This document shows positions 37,914-48,099 of a stretch of 64,000 nucleotides of DNA, one piece after another. The position numbers were made by a program, and so were the translations under genes. The notes beneath the pieces are model-generated. The model searched no databases and was not told the origin of the DNA. It saw only the letters and a program-made list of their open reading frames with translations. The DNA comes from Clostridia bacterium (lineage in GTDB: Bacteria > Bacillota > Clostridia > Lachnospirales > Lachnospiraceae): NCBI GenBank assembly GCA_003249225.1, contig QKJQ01000022.1:90121-154120 (forward strand). Reading direction: 5' to 3'. Position 1 is the first letter of the stretch; each line of letters begins with the position of its first letter.

Positions 37914-38621
37914 ATGAAATTACAGGAAAAAATACTTTATTGCCGTAAAAAAGCCAGCTTATCTCAGGAGGCTCTGGCGGAACAGCTTGGTGTATCAAGG
38001 CAGGCGGTCAGTAAATGGGAAACCGGAGAAGCTGTGCCGGAAATAGGTAAATTACTGACACTGGCAAATACCTTTGAGGTCACAACAGACTGGCTGCTGA
38101 ATGATACAGCCCCAATCCCCGAACCTACTCCTTTTCGACCCTCTTCACCGTCTGAGGTTGGTGGTGATCCCTGGAGTCCTGGTTTCCAGACATATGAAAA
38201 CGATACCGCACAGCATTCTCAGTACAAAGATACTGCCAGCTCAAATACATCAGAAACCAAGAATCGTAACTGGATTGATTCCGTACCCGGCATGATTGGA
38301 ACTTTACTGCGTCGCTACGGATGGCTGTTCGGAGTCTATCTGGCAATTGCCGGTGCTGGTTTTACAGCGATCGGTGGTATGGCAAGATTCCTGTCAAAAG
38401 CAATGTTTCGCAGTAGTCCGTTCGACAATTTCTCAAGTGACCTATTCGGTGGTGAGGTCTATATTGATGCAAACGGCCAGGTAATCAGCAGCGGTCTGTC
38501 TGATTTTGCTTCCAACAATCCGGTAGCCATTATGGGATTGTTTATAATGATTCTTGGTATTCTTATGCTTGTTACGGGCATAATTCTTGCTCTTGTATTA
38601 AAACGAAAAAGCAGAAACTAA
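37914..38621 (+). CDS. XRE-family HTH regulator with C-terminal TM helices
   Basis: MKLQEKILYCRKKASLSQEALAEQLGVSRQAVSKWETGEAVPEIGKLLTLANTFEVTTDWLL; hydrophobic C-terminal segments. Confidence 0.9.
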   Translation: MKLQEKILYCRKKASLSQEALAEQLGVSRQAVSKWETGEAVPEIGKLLTLANTFEVTTDWLLNDTAPIPEPTPFRPSSPSEVGGDPWSPGFQTYENDTAQHSQYKDTASSNTSETKNRNWIDSVPGMIGTLLRRYGWLFGVYLAIAGAGFTAIGGMARFLSKAMFRSSPFDNFSSDLFGGEVYIDANGQVISSGLSDFASNNPVAIMGLFIMILGILMLVTGIILALVLKRKSRN

Positions 38622-38701
38622 GAAAACATTCTGGTGCAATGCTTTTGTCAGGACAACGCTATCATAGAAAACGATGTTCTTTTAAATAGCGAATAACATT
38701 T

Positions 38702-38744
38702 ATAATACGAAGGTCTGTTTTTTTTTGCTGGACTTTCGTATTAT
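38702..38744 (+). terminator. Hairpin ATAATACGAAGGTC...GACTTTCGTATTAT with T-rich loop
   Basis: Long stem downstream of 38621, followed by TTTTGT. Confidence 0.7.
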
Positions 38745-38919
38745 TTTTGTGATATACTACATTCGTGTTTTACTTCTTTTTTTGACTGATTTGTGTTAAT
38801 TGTACATATTTATAAATTATTTTATTTCGTTTCGTGTTTTTGTCGCTTGTTTTTATCATATATCAATAGATTTTATTTTCAATTCTCGCATCGCGTGTGT
38901 CGCCGCTCCAGGTATCAGC

Positions 38920-39009
38920 ATTTCTTATTTCACAATTTCGAGTATCACCATTTCAGGTATCACCATTTCGTGTATCGCCATTTCGAGTGTTATTATTTCG
39001 TGTTATGCT
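38920..39009. repeat. 15-bp tandem repeat, 6 imperfect units (ATTTCGAGTATCACC)
   Basis: ATTTCTTATTTCACA ATTTCGAGTATCACC ATTTCAGGTATCACC ATTTCGTGTATCGCC ATTTCGAGTGTTATT ATTTCGTGTTATGCT. Confidence 0.9.
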
Positions 39010-39242
39010 GCCCAGTCTTTTAACCTTCAACCTCTAAAAATTTAATCCATAATCTTGCATTCCGTTGTAAATACAACATACTACAAAACTTTTCACGGGT
39101 ATACTACTATCATGTTCGACAGATTCAGCCATAAGATTTTTGCAGAAGAAGAATGGCTGTAGTAAAACTGATTAACTTGAAAGTCCTAAGTTACTGCCAG
39201 TTCCATCTGTTCTACAATATAAATTATAGGAGGATATGAAGA

Positions 39243-40865
39243 ATGTTTTGTTATCAATGTCAGGAAACGGCAGCCTGCAAAGGCTGTACCATCAAAGGTG
39301 TCTGCGGAAAGACTGCAGAAACTGCAAATCTGCAGGACCTTTTAATCTATACGGTAAAGGGAATCGCAGAGATTGTAACGAAAGGAAAGCTTGACGCAGC
39401 TTCCCTTGGCAAGGCAAATTATGATGTCATCAACAGTCTGTTCATTACCATAACGAATGCAAACTTTGATGAACAGGCCATTGAAGCACAAATCAGAAAG
39501 ATGCTTGCACTTCGAGATACCCTGAGAGGAAAAATCGCAGCTGCCTCACTGCATGACGCTGCGACCTTTACGGTAACGACAAGAGAATCCATGCTTGAAA
39601 AAGCTGCTACTGTCGGTGTGCTGGCTACCGAAAATGAAGATGTACGTTCTCTTAGGGAACTGATCACCTATGGTCTGAAGGGAATGGCCGCTTATGCAGA
39701 ACATGCCTTTAACCTTGGAAAAGAAGATACGGCAATCTTTGCTTTCATCTATGATGCAATGGCTGCGACACTTGATAATTCGTTGTCTGCTGAAGCACTG
39801 GTCGGACTTACATTAAAGACCGGTGAATTCGGAGTGAAAGTAATGGCTCTTCTTGATGAAGCCAATACCTCACGATATGGCAATCCTGAGATAACTTCCG
39901 TCAACATTGGTGTCAGAAAAAATCCTGCTATTCTTATATCCGGACATGATCTGACGGATATGGAGCGTTTGCTCGAACAGACCAAGGGAACCGGTGTCGA
40001 TGTCTATACTCACAGTGAAATGCTTCCGGCCAACTATTATCCGGCTTTCAAAAAGTACGATAATTTCGTTGGAAATTACGGAAATGCATGGTGGAAACAA
40101 ACCGAAGAATTCGCAAGTTTCCACGGTCCGATTCTCTTCACTACGAACTGTATCGTTCCTCCAAAAAGCGAAGAAGTAAGGGGACGTATCTTCACCACAG
40201 GAGCTTCCGGTTATCCGGGCTGTAAGCACATTGATGCTGATGCCGAGGGTAAGAAGGATTTTTCTGAGATTATCGCTCTTGCAAAGACACTTCCATCACC
40301 GGAAGAAATCGAGACCGGAACGATCGTTGGTGGATTTGCACACAATCAGGTGCTGGCACTTGCCGATAAGGTCGTAGACGCTGTGAAATCCGGTGCCATA
40401 AAGAAATTCTTTGTTATGGCTGGTTGTGATGGACGTATGAAATCCAGAGATTACTATACTGAGTTTGCAAAACAGCTTCCCAAAGATACTGTCATTCTGA
40501 CCGCAGGCTGTGCAAAATATCGCTATAACAAACTGCCTCTTGGTGATATCGGTGGCATTCCAAGAGTTCTGGATGCCGGTCAGTGCAACGATTCTTACTC
40601 TCTTGCTGTGATTGCATTAAAACTGAAAGAAGTCTTTGGACTTAACGATGTGAATGAACTTCCAATTGCTTATAACATCGCATGGTATGAGCAGAAAGCA
40701 GTTATTGTTCTTCTTGCCCTCTTATCCCTTGGTGTAAAGAACATTCACCTTGGACCGACACTCCCTGCCTTCCTTTCCCCGGATGTAGTAAAGGTTCTTG
40801 TGGATACCTTTGGCATAGCAGGAATTGGTAGCGTGGAAGATGATATCGCTTTGTTTACAGCATAA
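39243..40865 (+). CDS. hcp: Hydroxylamine reductase / hybrid cluster protein
   Basis: [35 protein letters not shown]-terminal Cys cluster; [72 protein letters not shown]. Confidence 0.97.
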   Translation: MFCYQCQETAACKGCTIKGVCGKTAETANLQDLLIYTVKGIAEIVTKGKLDAASLGKANYDVINSLFITITNANFDEQAIEAQIRKMLALRDTLRGKIAAASLHDAATFTVTTRESMLEKAATVGVLATENEDVRSLRELITYGLKGMAAYAEHAFNLGKEDTAIFAFIYDAMAATLDNSLSAEALVGLTLKTGEFGVKVMALLDEANTSRYGNPEITSVNIGVRKNPAILISGHDLTDMERLLEQTKGTGVDVYTHSEMLPANYYPAFKKYDNFVGNYGNAWWKQTEEFASFHGPILFTTNCIVPPKSEEVRGRIFTTGASGYPGCKHIDADAEGKKDFSEIIALAKTLPSPEEIETGTIVGGFAHNQVLALADKVVDAVKSGAIKKFFVMAGCDGRMKSRDYYTEFAKQLPKDTVILTAGCAKYRYNKLPLGDIGGIPRVLDAGQCNDSYSLAVIALKLKEVFGLNDVNELPIAYNIAWYEQKAVIVLLALLSLGVKNIHLGPTLPAFLSPDVVKVLVDTFGIAGIGSVEDDIALFTA

Positions 40866-40886
40866 TGTAAGTTAATATAACCAGAT

Positions 40887-40925
40887 AAGCCTCCTTTTCT
40901 GATTGCATCAGAGAAAGGAGGCTTT
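40887..40925 (+). terminator. Intrinsic terminator AAGCCTCCTTTtctg...cagaGAAAGGAGGCTTTTTATT
   Basis: Perfect stem plus T run after hcp. Confidence 0.93.
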
Positions 40926-40970
40926 TTATTATTACATATTCAGTTTTTTTGTCCGAAAATCCTATGTTTC

Positions 40971-43130
40971 TTATTCATTCACAGCAATCGCTTCGACCCC
41001 GTATTTTTCTCTTTCACTTTGTATGATTACTTTCATCGCCTGTGCTTCCGTGATGTCTGTAAATGCTGTATCCATTGCGGATTCATCCGCAAAGTTATCA
41101 AACAAGGTCGACTTTCCCTGCAGAATCTCTAAAATTCGTTCGTCAACACTTTCATCGATTAAAAGTCTGTGAACCAGTACACTTCTTGACTGTCCCATTC
41201 GGTATACCCTTGAGATCGCCTGGTTCTCTGTGGACGGTTTCCATTGTGGTTCGCAAAGGATCACCACGCTCGCCGACTGAATGTTAAGTCCCACACCGCC
41301 GGCTATGATCTGGCTGACCAGCACGCTTCCGGCTTTCCCTTTCGAAAATTCATCAACGATTTCCTGTCGATGATTTGCCGATACACTGCCATCAATCGGA
41401 CCATAACAGGCGTCTCCAAGCAGGCTTTGTACTTTTCGTATGGTATCGAGAAAGAAGCTGAAGACAATTACTTTACGCCCTGCCTCCTTCGCATCCTCAC
41501 AGATTTCCAGCAAACGATTCGCTTTTGAGGAATCTGAGAGCTTTGGCGCATTCCAGGATATCTGCCGAATCTGCATGATCGATCCTCCTTGCAGCGATTC
41601 TTTATAAGCTTTCTCTTCTGCAGCTGTCATAATGCACCATTCTTCTTTTTCCAGCTTTTCCGGTAATTCTGTAAGGACATCCTCCCGTACTCTTCGCAGG
41701 TAGACCGGTGCAATGGTCTGTCGAAATTCCGGTGCCATCGAAAGGGAAAGCATGGATTCTGTCTTCCTTGCTATCTCCTGATTCAGCATACTAAGAAGAA
41801 AGATCATCTCTTCGACCTTATTCTCTATGGGTGTTCCTGTCATGAAACATATAAACTCTGCTTTTTTTGCTATACCAGAAAGTGCTTTTGTTCTTACTGC
41901 CTGTGGATTCTTAACGTAATGCGCTTCATCAACGACAAGCATATCAATACGCAGACTCTCCTCAGCCTCAATTCTTGATACCGTTTCAAAGGTCGTAACT
42001 GCTATACCGCCTTGTTTTTCCCATTGTGCGAACTCTTCCTCCCGATTGTCACCATAAATTTTTACCGGAAGCAGCTCACTTTGCTGCGCAATCTCTCTGG
42101 TCCAGTTGACCATAACACTTACCGGGCAGACAACCAAAAAATGTGTACGTCCCTTCGCTGCCAAATGTGCCATCGCAGCAATGGCCTGTACGGTCTTTCC
42201 AAGCCCCATCTCATCCCCCAGTAAGGTTCGTTTCTGATATAACATATATTTCGTGCCAAAGGTCTGATAGCTGCGAAGCGATGCCTTCAGCCTTGATGTA
42301 TCAAGTTCAAAGGCAGCAATTTCTGACGCCAATTGTTCTGGAAGACCGTGATAAGCCGGATTTTCCACTGTACTTTTTCCAAGCAGCTGTTCCAGCATCG
42401 CATAGAATGGTGCTGTATTCTCTTCGAACCGCTGTCTTGCCGTATTATACTGGGTTTTTTCCTCGCATTGTTTATACGCTTCCTCAAGCGTCATACAGTC
42501 CCTTGCGAACCCCTGCTGTATAAGGTTTTCCAGTGATTCATATGCTTGCAGACATCTGTCCTTCTTACCTTTTGTCGAAAAGAACATACGCAGCGAAGAA
42601 GCTAACTGCTTTGCCAGTCTGCTCTCCTTGTTGATCTGATCTTTGAATGCTGCCAGAAGCTGCTTTGCTTTTTCGCTTGTCTGTGCTGTCTGCAGGAGAA
42701 TCGCCAGATGCAGCAAAAGATCTGCTGTATCCTTGCTCATGTTATCAATGTTGATCTTAACTTTTGCTGATTTTTGAACACTTTCGGTAATGTCTCTGAC
42801 TTTTTGATGGATTTTTCGTGCTCCGTCCTCTCCAATTCCATTAATAGCAATCAAACGCTGCAGTGAAATACCGGCAAGCTGATGAATGGTATGGAAGCCG
42901 GCTGCTTTTAACGTTGCAATACGGATACCGCTCTTGTCTTTGTTGATTTCTTCTACCGGCATCTGGTTCAGAATATCCTGAATACATTGATTTCGAAGCG
43001 CTGCATACGATTTCATGACGGCTTCTTTATGACCGGCTTCTTTCCTGCTGATCGTCTCCAGCTGGATCTGTGCGTTCTTTGCTGCTGCAACTGTCTGCTT
43101 TACCCTGTTCTTGTCTATACTGCTTTTCAC
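40971..43130 (-). CDS. SNF2-family DEAD/DEAH helicase
   Basis: LLGDEMGLGKTVQAIAAMAHL, LVVDEAHYVKN, FMTGTPIENKVEE, INIQSASVVILCEPQWKPSTENQAISRVYRMGQ; HhH-like LQRLIAINGIGEDGARKI. Confidence 0.94.
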   Translation of the reverse strand: MKSSIDKNRVKQTVAAAKNAQIQLETISRKEAGHKEAVMKSYAALRNQCIQDILNQMPVEEINKDKSGIRIATLKAAGFHTIHQLAGISLQRLIAINGIGEDGARKIHQKVRDITESVQKSAKVKINIDNMSKDTADLLLHLAILLQTAQTSEKAKQLLAAFKDQINKESRLAKQLASSLRMFFSTKGKKDRCLQAYESLENLIQQGFARDCMTLEEAYKQCEEKTQYNTARQRFEENTAPFYAMLEQLLGKSTVENPAYHGLPEQLASEIAAFELDTSRLKASLRSYQTFGTKYMLYQKRTLLGDEMGLGKTVQAIAAMAHLAAKGRTHFLVVCPVSVMVNWTREIAQQSELLPVKIYGDNREEEFAQWEKQGGIAVTTFETVSRIEAEESLRIDMLVVDEAHYVKNPQAVRTKALSGIAKKAEFICFMTGTPIENKVEEMIFLLSMLNQEIARKTESMLSLSMAPEFRQTIAPVYLRRVREDVLTELPEKLEKEEWCIMTAAEEKAYKESLQGGSIMQIRQISWNAPKLSDSSKANRLLEICEDAKEAGRKVIVFSFFLDTIRKVQSLLGDACYGPIDGSVSANHRQEIVDEFSKGKAGSVLVSQIIAGGVGLNIQSASVVILCEPQWKPSTENQAISRVYRMGQSRSVLVHRLLIDESVDERILEILQGKSTLFDNFADESAMDTAFTDITEAQAMKVIIQSEREKYGVEAIAVNE

Positions 43131-43240
43131 TCGTAAGCCTCCCTCGCTGTGCTATGAATTGGATGTCATGCTAATTACTATACTATAGTCTGTGCTTTTT
43201 ATAAGTCCTCGTCCTGGCTTTCCATCTCTGTATTACACGC

Positions 43241-44062
43241 TTATCGTTCCTGATTGTCGACCAGATATTCGATTGCATCCTCAACCGTAATCAGAAGCAT
43301 TTTGGGTATCTCTTCTCGTCCCGGAAGAACCGCAAAATACATTTCCTCTATTTCCTCTGTCTCCTCAAAGACAGCCTCTGTAAATCCCATATCCGCAGAG
43401 AGTCTCTTTAGAAAGTCCAGATTCCTGATATAATCCTTTGTTCCGATATGAAAGCATCCTTTCAAATCATTCAGGAGAATGAACTCCACGCATTCAGCGA
43501 TCTGAACGTCCAGCGCCAGATTAATATACAGTCCGGGCGGCGAACTAATCAGTTCCTTTGATCTTGCACGCTCAATCAAATCAAGAATTCTCGGACAGTC
43601 CTTTCCCCATACACCTGGAATCCGAAGGATAACGGCTCTCTCGCCCAGCTTCTCGGACAACAGTCTTTCACATTCTATTTTGTATTTACCATAGTCACTT
43701 TCTGCGATTGGCTGGTCTTCCTCAAAATGTGGTCTGCTAAGGTCTGCATCAAAAACATTTGCCGTTGAAAAAAATATGACTTTGCTGTCCTTTCTATACT
43801 GACAGTATTCTGCCAGAATACGATGTGCTGCAAGCTGCTGTTCAAAGTCACCTCGTAAACAGGATAGAACGACCTGAGGGTTCACTTTTTCAAGTATGTT
43901 TTTTATCTCACTGAATGAGGACGTCGTAAAATGTATCCATCTCTCTTCCGGCAACAGGTCAGTCTTTTTTGTTGCATAGGTTCCATAGACCTCATGCTCA
44001 TCCGAAAGTTGTCTGCTCAGTGCCTTTCCAATGTAACCACTCGCCCCTATGATTAAAATCTT
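43241..44062 (-). CDS. NAD-dependent epimerase / dTDP-4-dehydrorhamnose reductase-like (SDR) protein
   Basis: MKILIIGASGYIGKALSRQL, VIFFSTANVFD, SDYGKYKIECERLL (YxxxK). Confidence 0.88.
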   Translation of the reverse strand, partial: KILIIGASGYIGKALSRQLSDEHEVYGTYATKKTDLLPEERWIHFTTSSFSEIKNILEKVNPQVVLSCLRGDFEQQLAAHRILAEYCQYRKDSKVIFFSTANVFDADLSRPHFEEDQPIAESDYGKYKIECERLLSEKLGERAVILRIPGVWGKDCPRILDLIERARSKELISSPPGLYINLALDVQIAECVEFILLNDLKGCFHIGTKDYIRNLDFLKRLSADMGFTEAVFEETEEIEEMYFAVLPGREEIPKMLLITVEDAIEYLVDNQER

Positions 44063-44105
44063 CATACCAGCCTCCTTTTGCGAATCTTTCGCTTTCATAT
44101 CCTGT

Positions 44106-44200
44106 ATACTATGATCCCAGCATCAAAAGGTCATGTGCGTCATGTCAGTAGGAATCAGCACGACTTTGGAACCCCAACATCATAGTATTGCATCCATTTT
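44106..44200. repeat. Dispersed palindromic element, copy 3
   Basis: ATACTATGATCCCAGCATCAAAAGGTCATGTGCGTCATGTCAGTAGGAATCAGCACGACTTTGGAACCCCAACATCATAGTATTG; ATACTATGAT/ATCATAGTAT perfect terminal inverted repeat. Confidence 0.8.
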
Positions 44201-44256
44201 TCTCCCCTGCTTTTATGGTAAATTATACCATATTAATCTTTGGTGTGCAAGGTAAG

Positions 44257-44295
44257 AAAAGACAGGATACCCATTGCCGGATTATCCTGTCTTTC
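44257..44295 (-). terminator. Hairpin AAAGACAGGATA...TATCCTGTCTTTC
   Basis: Perfect stem downstream of the 44374 gene. Confidence 0.8.
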
Positions 44296-44373
44296 TTCTT
44301 AAATCTATTATAGCGAAACACCAATGAATTACTTTTTGTTCCCTTTTACATTGAATCAAAAATGCAGAGAGTA

Positions 44374-45150
44374 TCAGAAGCGCAGAGACAGACAGCTAAG
44401 TCCGCCATCGATCTTGCGGTATTCGGAGGTATCAACGATCAGCACCGGATAACCAGCTTCTTCCACAGCAGCCAAAACGGTTGGATATCCTTCTGCGATA
44501 ATAACGGTATCGTTCACCCAGATACAGTTCGCACCATAACTTTCCTCTTCCGGTACAATGATCTTGTTATACTCTGCAAATTCAGTCTTCTCTACAAATT
44601 CACCGGCTACCAGCATGTTATTGTTCTCAATATAATTTACACCTGTTTTTAAATGCAATACTTTCTCAAGAGGAACTTCCGAACCGCTTAATCCCCATCC
44701 CTTTAAGATCTCGATAAACTGTCGTATTCCCTCTGCGTTCGTTCTGGCAGACCGACCAACATAAAAGTGATCTCCGACCATCATTACATCTCCGCCTTCT
44801 AAGGTTCCCGGTGCTTTGATGTATGCGATCTCGTCGTCAGCAAAAAAGGTCTTAATGGTATCGATCATCTTTTCCGGTTCTTTATTCCTGCTTGGTGCTC
44901 CGGGATTGGTGATAATAGCCCCCTTCTTTGTAATAACAGCAACATCTTCTACAAAACAGGAATCCGGGAATTCTTCCTCCGCTTCCAGCATTGTCACTTT
45001 AACACCGCATTTCTTTAAAGCTTCCACATATGCGGCATGCTGTAACAATGCCTTTTCATAGTCTGGTTTCCCAAGTTCCGGCGCTGAGGTGATACCATCA
45101 AGCAGGGCCTTGCAGGGCTTTCTGACAATAACATTCGTAAACATAGACAT
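44374..45150 (-). CDS. Dimethylarginine dimethylaminohydrolase-like / arginine deiminase-superfamily protein
   Basis: FPDSCFVEDVAVITKKGAIITNPGAPSRNKEPE, APGTLEGGDVMMVGDHFYVGRSARTNAEGI, YGANCIWVND, GGLSCLSLRF. Confidence 0.87.
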   Translation of the reverse strand: MSMFTNVIVRKPCKALLDGITSAPELGKPDYEKALLQHAAYVEALKKCGVKVTMLEAEEEFPDSCFVEDVAVITKKGAIITNPGAPSRNKEPEKMIDTIKTFFADDEIAYIKAPGTLEGGDVMMVGDHFYVGRSARTNAEGIRQFIEILKGWGLSGSEVPLEKVLHLKTGVNYIENNNMLVAGEFVEKTEFAEYNKIIVPEEESYGANCIWVNDTVIIAEGYPTVLAAVEEAGYPVLIVDTSEYRKIDGGLSCLSLRF

Positions 45151-45380
45151 TCTCCTTTTGTTTTATGATTTTGTTGCAAATTCTCTTTTTCTATGTCTGC
45201 AATCAACTATAAAAAGACGTCTGAATAACATCAATTATCCAAACGCCTTTGCTTGTCTATCATCGATTTACGGGTAATTATAATGACAAAAAAAATGTAT
45301 GTCAAGGCACACTGCGTCGCTTTTCAGCTTCTCCAACAAAAGCCTTTTTCGATAGGATTTTGTCCAAACCTTTTTGATTC

Positions 45381-46298
45381 CTAGGTCTCATAGATAGGAA
45401 AACTTAGTGTTATGTACAGATCCTTGTCGTCCGTTCTTGCCGATATGATACCCTTCATTTGTTCCACATAAAGCTTCGCTATGGTCAGGCCTAACCCACT
45501 GCTGGCAGAACTTCTGGCTTCATCCTTCTGATAAAACCGGTCAAACATATGCTGAACGTCATAATTGCTCAGATTTTTGCGGGAGGTCTGGTAGGTAAGG
45601 CACACCGTATTGTTCTCTTTGTCTTTTAAAAGTGAAATATAACTGTAACCATTGCAGTATTTCACTGTATTTGCTGTAAGATTCATAAAAACTCTCAACA
45701 GACCGTTTTGATCCCCCTGTATCCACAGAGGCTCTTCTTTCTTTGGCAGGTTAACGATCAGGTCAATTCCTTTTGCTTCGAAATCCGGATAGAAATTCAG
45801 CAGATGCTCTTTGAATAGCTTATACAGATCGACAGGACTTGCATCGATCTGCAATTCCATGCTTTCAAGTCTCACAAACTCATACAACTGTTCAATCAGC
45901 ATATTCAGGTCGACCGCTTTTCGTTTTACGACCTCTAGGTCTTCCTTTTGTTCCTGGAACTGTGCATTATCCATCATCCACTCCACGTATCCTAAAATGG
46001 AGGTAATCGGGGTACGCAGGTCATGGGACAGATTGGTTATCTCCCGGCGGATGTCGGATACTTCTTTCTTATAAGCATACTTATCTTTGTGATATTCCCG
46101 AATGTATTGATTACATTCTGCACACAGCTTCTCCAGCTGCCGGTCCGGCACAGGACAAAATACATGTTGTTCGCCCAGCTTATTCTGAATGCTGTTGTGA
46201 AACTCTGCACTGACTTTCTTAATTCCTCTTTTCAGTAAAAAATGCCAGACTAAGAGTAGGATCAGCAATACATCCGATATTATCAAAGCTATCATCAT
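45381..46298 (-). CDS. Sensor histidine kinase
   Basis: NLSHDLRTPITSILGYVEWM, FMNLTANTVKYCNGYS, SASSGLGLTIAKLYVEQMKG. Confidence 0.93.
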   Translation of the reverse strand: MMIALIISDVLLILLLVWHFLLKRGIKKVSAEFHNSIQNKLGEQHVFCPVPDRQLEKLCAECNQYIREYHKDKYAYKKEVSDIRREITNLSHDLRTPITSILGYVEWMMDNAQFQEQKEDLEVVKRKAVDLNMLIEQLYEFVRLESMELQIDASPVDLYKLFKEHLLNFYPDFEAKGIDLIVNLPKKEEPLWIQGDQNGLLRVFMNLTANTVKYCNGYSYISLLKDKENNTVCLTYQTSRKNLSNYDVQHMFDRFYQKDEARSSASSGLGLTIAKLYVEQMKGIISARTDDKDLYITLSFPIYET

Positions 46299-46331
46299 AT
46301 GTTGTAAAACTCCTTTTTACCTGATTTGGTC

Positions 46332-46412
46332 TCCGGCTCCCGCTGCTTCTGCTGCTCTTGTTGCTCCCGCTTCTTCTGCTGCTTCTGCTGCTCCCGCTGC
46401 TCCTGCTGCATC
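46332..46412. repeat. Low-complexity GCN/GGA triplet tract (Ala/Gly/Glu-coding if read in the permease frame)
   Basis: GCAGCAGGAGCAGCGGGAGCAGCAGAAGCAGCAGAAGAAGCGGGAGCAACAAGAGCAGCAGAAGCAGCGGGAGCCGGA on minus strand. Confidence 0.9.
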
Positions 46413-46421
46413 AAACCTTTT

Positions 46422-47201
46422 CTATCTGATTTCTTTTCTTTTGAACAGGATCATACCAAAGATCAGAAAACCCGTCAGCCAGCAAAACCCGGTAAGAAGC
46501 GTTGTAAAAGTATCCCTTCCTGTCACTTCAAAGGTGAGCGTGTGATTGCTGTATTCAGCCATAGCAATGTAAGGAAAACATTTTGAGATTATATTAAGTA
46601 TTACGATTCTTCGTCCGAGCAGATTTAGCATCGTAGGGACAACAACAATTGCCGCTACTGAATATATCATAGCTAAACTCATGGTATCTGCAATCATCAT
46701 GAACATATACACACCTGTCAGTGCTGCCAGCAATCCTAGACTGCCGCTAAAGATCGCATTCCAGTAGACATTGAACTCGCCCACATCCGAGTGAAGCAAA
46801 AAGCGGTCGCAAAGAAATGCATAAAATCCCGCAAGTACAAGACAGCTAAACACGGCTATGATCGCCTGCACCAGTAATTTTCCAAGCAGCACCGTGCTGC
46901 GTTTTATTCCAAATGCAATCGAATTCTTATAGACATGTGTTTTATCACCGTCATTGAGCAGCAATACAAAACCACCGGCCACATAAAGGAGCATTGTTAA
47001 CGAAGCATAGATATTCGAAAGAGCAAACTTTGTATTGCCATAAGGAAAATTCTCGGCATAATTCTGAAAATAAGCAAGTACACCGACAACACTGGACAAA
47101 AGAACACCAAAGACAAAAAATAAGATCCATATTTTTTTGTCCCGGATCAGTCTATATGCTTCACTTCTCATGTAATTTAACATATCAGCACTCCTCCACA
47201 A
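46422..47201 (-). CDS. ABC-2 type transporter permease (lantibiotic/bacitracin-protection type)
   Basis: 6-TM pattern, MLNYMRSEAYRLIRDKKIWILFFVFGVLLSSVVGVLAYF; adjacent to its ATPase. Confidence 0.88.
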   Translation of the reverse strand: MWRSADMLNYMRSEAYRLIRDKKIWILFFVFGVLLSSVVGVLAYFQNYAENFPYGNTKFALSNIYASLTMLLYVAGGFVLLLNDGDKTHVYKNSIAFGIKRSTVLLGKLLVQAIIAVFSCLVLAGFYAFLCDRFLLHSDVGEFNVYWNAIFSGSLGLLAALTGVYMFMMIADTMSLAMIYSVAAIVVVPTMLNLLGRRIVILNIISKCFPYIAMAEYSNHTLTFEVTGRDTFTTLLTGFCWLTGFLIFGMILFKRKEIR

Positions 47202-48099
47202 GTTTCATATAGTAATTTTCAAGACTCATACGGCGTTTTTCCAGTCCGTTCAGGCTAATGTTCTCTCTGATTGCCAGTTCACAGATCTTGTTGCCATCCT
47301 CGAGTCCTTCATACAGGTGTATGCATTGATCCGGATATACTTTAAAATCTTTATACCCAAGTTCTTTCTCCAACAGCCTGCATAATTTTTCCGGCTGGTC
47401 TACAAAGATATTCAAAAAAGAAGCGCACTTTTCAGCCAAAGCCTGGGATGTTATCTCTTCCAGCATCCTTCCCCGGCTTAAGAACCCATAACAGGTAACG
47501 ATGTTCTCAAGTTCGGCAAGAATATGGCTTGATATCATAATGGTGGTATTGTGCTTACGATTTAACATCAGCAGCATCTGTCTCATTTCCAGAATTCCGG
47601 CCGGATCCAGGCCATTGATTGGCTCATCAAGGATCAGCAGCTCCGGAGAATGCAGCAGAGAAAGGGCAATTCCCAGACGTTGCTTCATTCCAAGTGAGAA
47701 CTGACTCACCTTTTTCTTGCCGGTATCCTTCAGTCCGACCATGGAAAGTACTTCATGAATTCTGTTCTTTTCCGGTATTCCGAACTGTATTCTAAAATAC
47801 TCAAGGTTCTGCCCGGCCGTCATACCAAGGTGAAATGCCGGTTCTTCGATCAACGCTCCCATCCTTTTCCGGTATTCGGCGTTCTTTTTTTCTTCGTTGC
47901 TGTCAAACAAATAGATACTGCCCTCATCAGCAAAAGACTGCCCCGCGATCAGACGCATCAGCGTTGTCTTTCCTGCACCGTTATTTCCGACGAGTCCGTA
48001 GATTTCTCCGCGCATGATATGCAGATTTACATCCATTAATACAGCATTTTCTTTATACTTTTTTGTTATATGCTCCATTCTCAAAACACTGTCTTTCAT
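47185..48099 (-). CDS. ABC transporter ATP-binding protein (BcrA-like); alternative upstream start at 48156
   Basis: LVGNNGAGKTTLMRLIAG Walker A, VSQFSLGMKQRLGIALSLL signature, LLILDEPINGLDPAG Walker B. Confidence 0.95.
   Translation of the reverse strand: MKDSVLRMEHITKKYKENAVLMDVNLHIMRGEIYGLVGNNGAGKTTLMRLIAGQSFADEGSIYLFDSNEEKKNAEYRKRMGALIEEPAFHLGMTAGQNLEYFRIQFGIPEKNRIHEVLSMVGLKDTGKKKVSQFSLGMKQRLGIALSLLHSPELLILDEPINGLDPAGILEMRQMLLMLNRKHNTTIMISSHILAELENIVTCYGFLSRGRMLEEITSQALAEKCASFLNIFVDQPEKLCRLLEKELGYKDFKVYPDQCIHLYEGLEDGNKICELAIRENISLNGLEKRRMSLENYYMKLVEEC

Noticed and set aside
38920-39009. Possible CRISPR array
   Set aside because: Repeats are contiguous 15-bp units without unique spacers and no cas genes are present; same reasoning for the arrays at 3640 and 5324.
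40971-43130. SNF2 helicase as part of a phage-defence island
   Set aside because: No nuclease, methylase or other defence gene alongside; standalone SNF2 helicases are common in Firmicutes.
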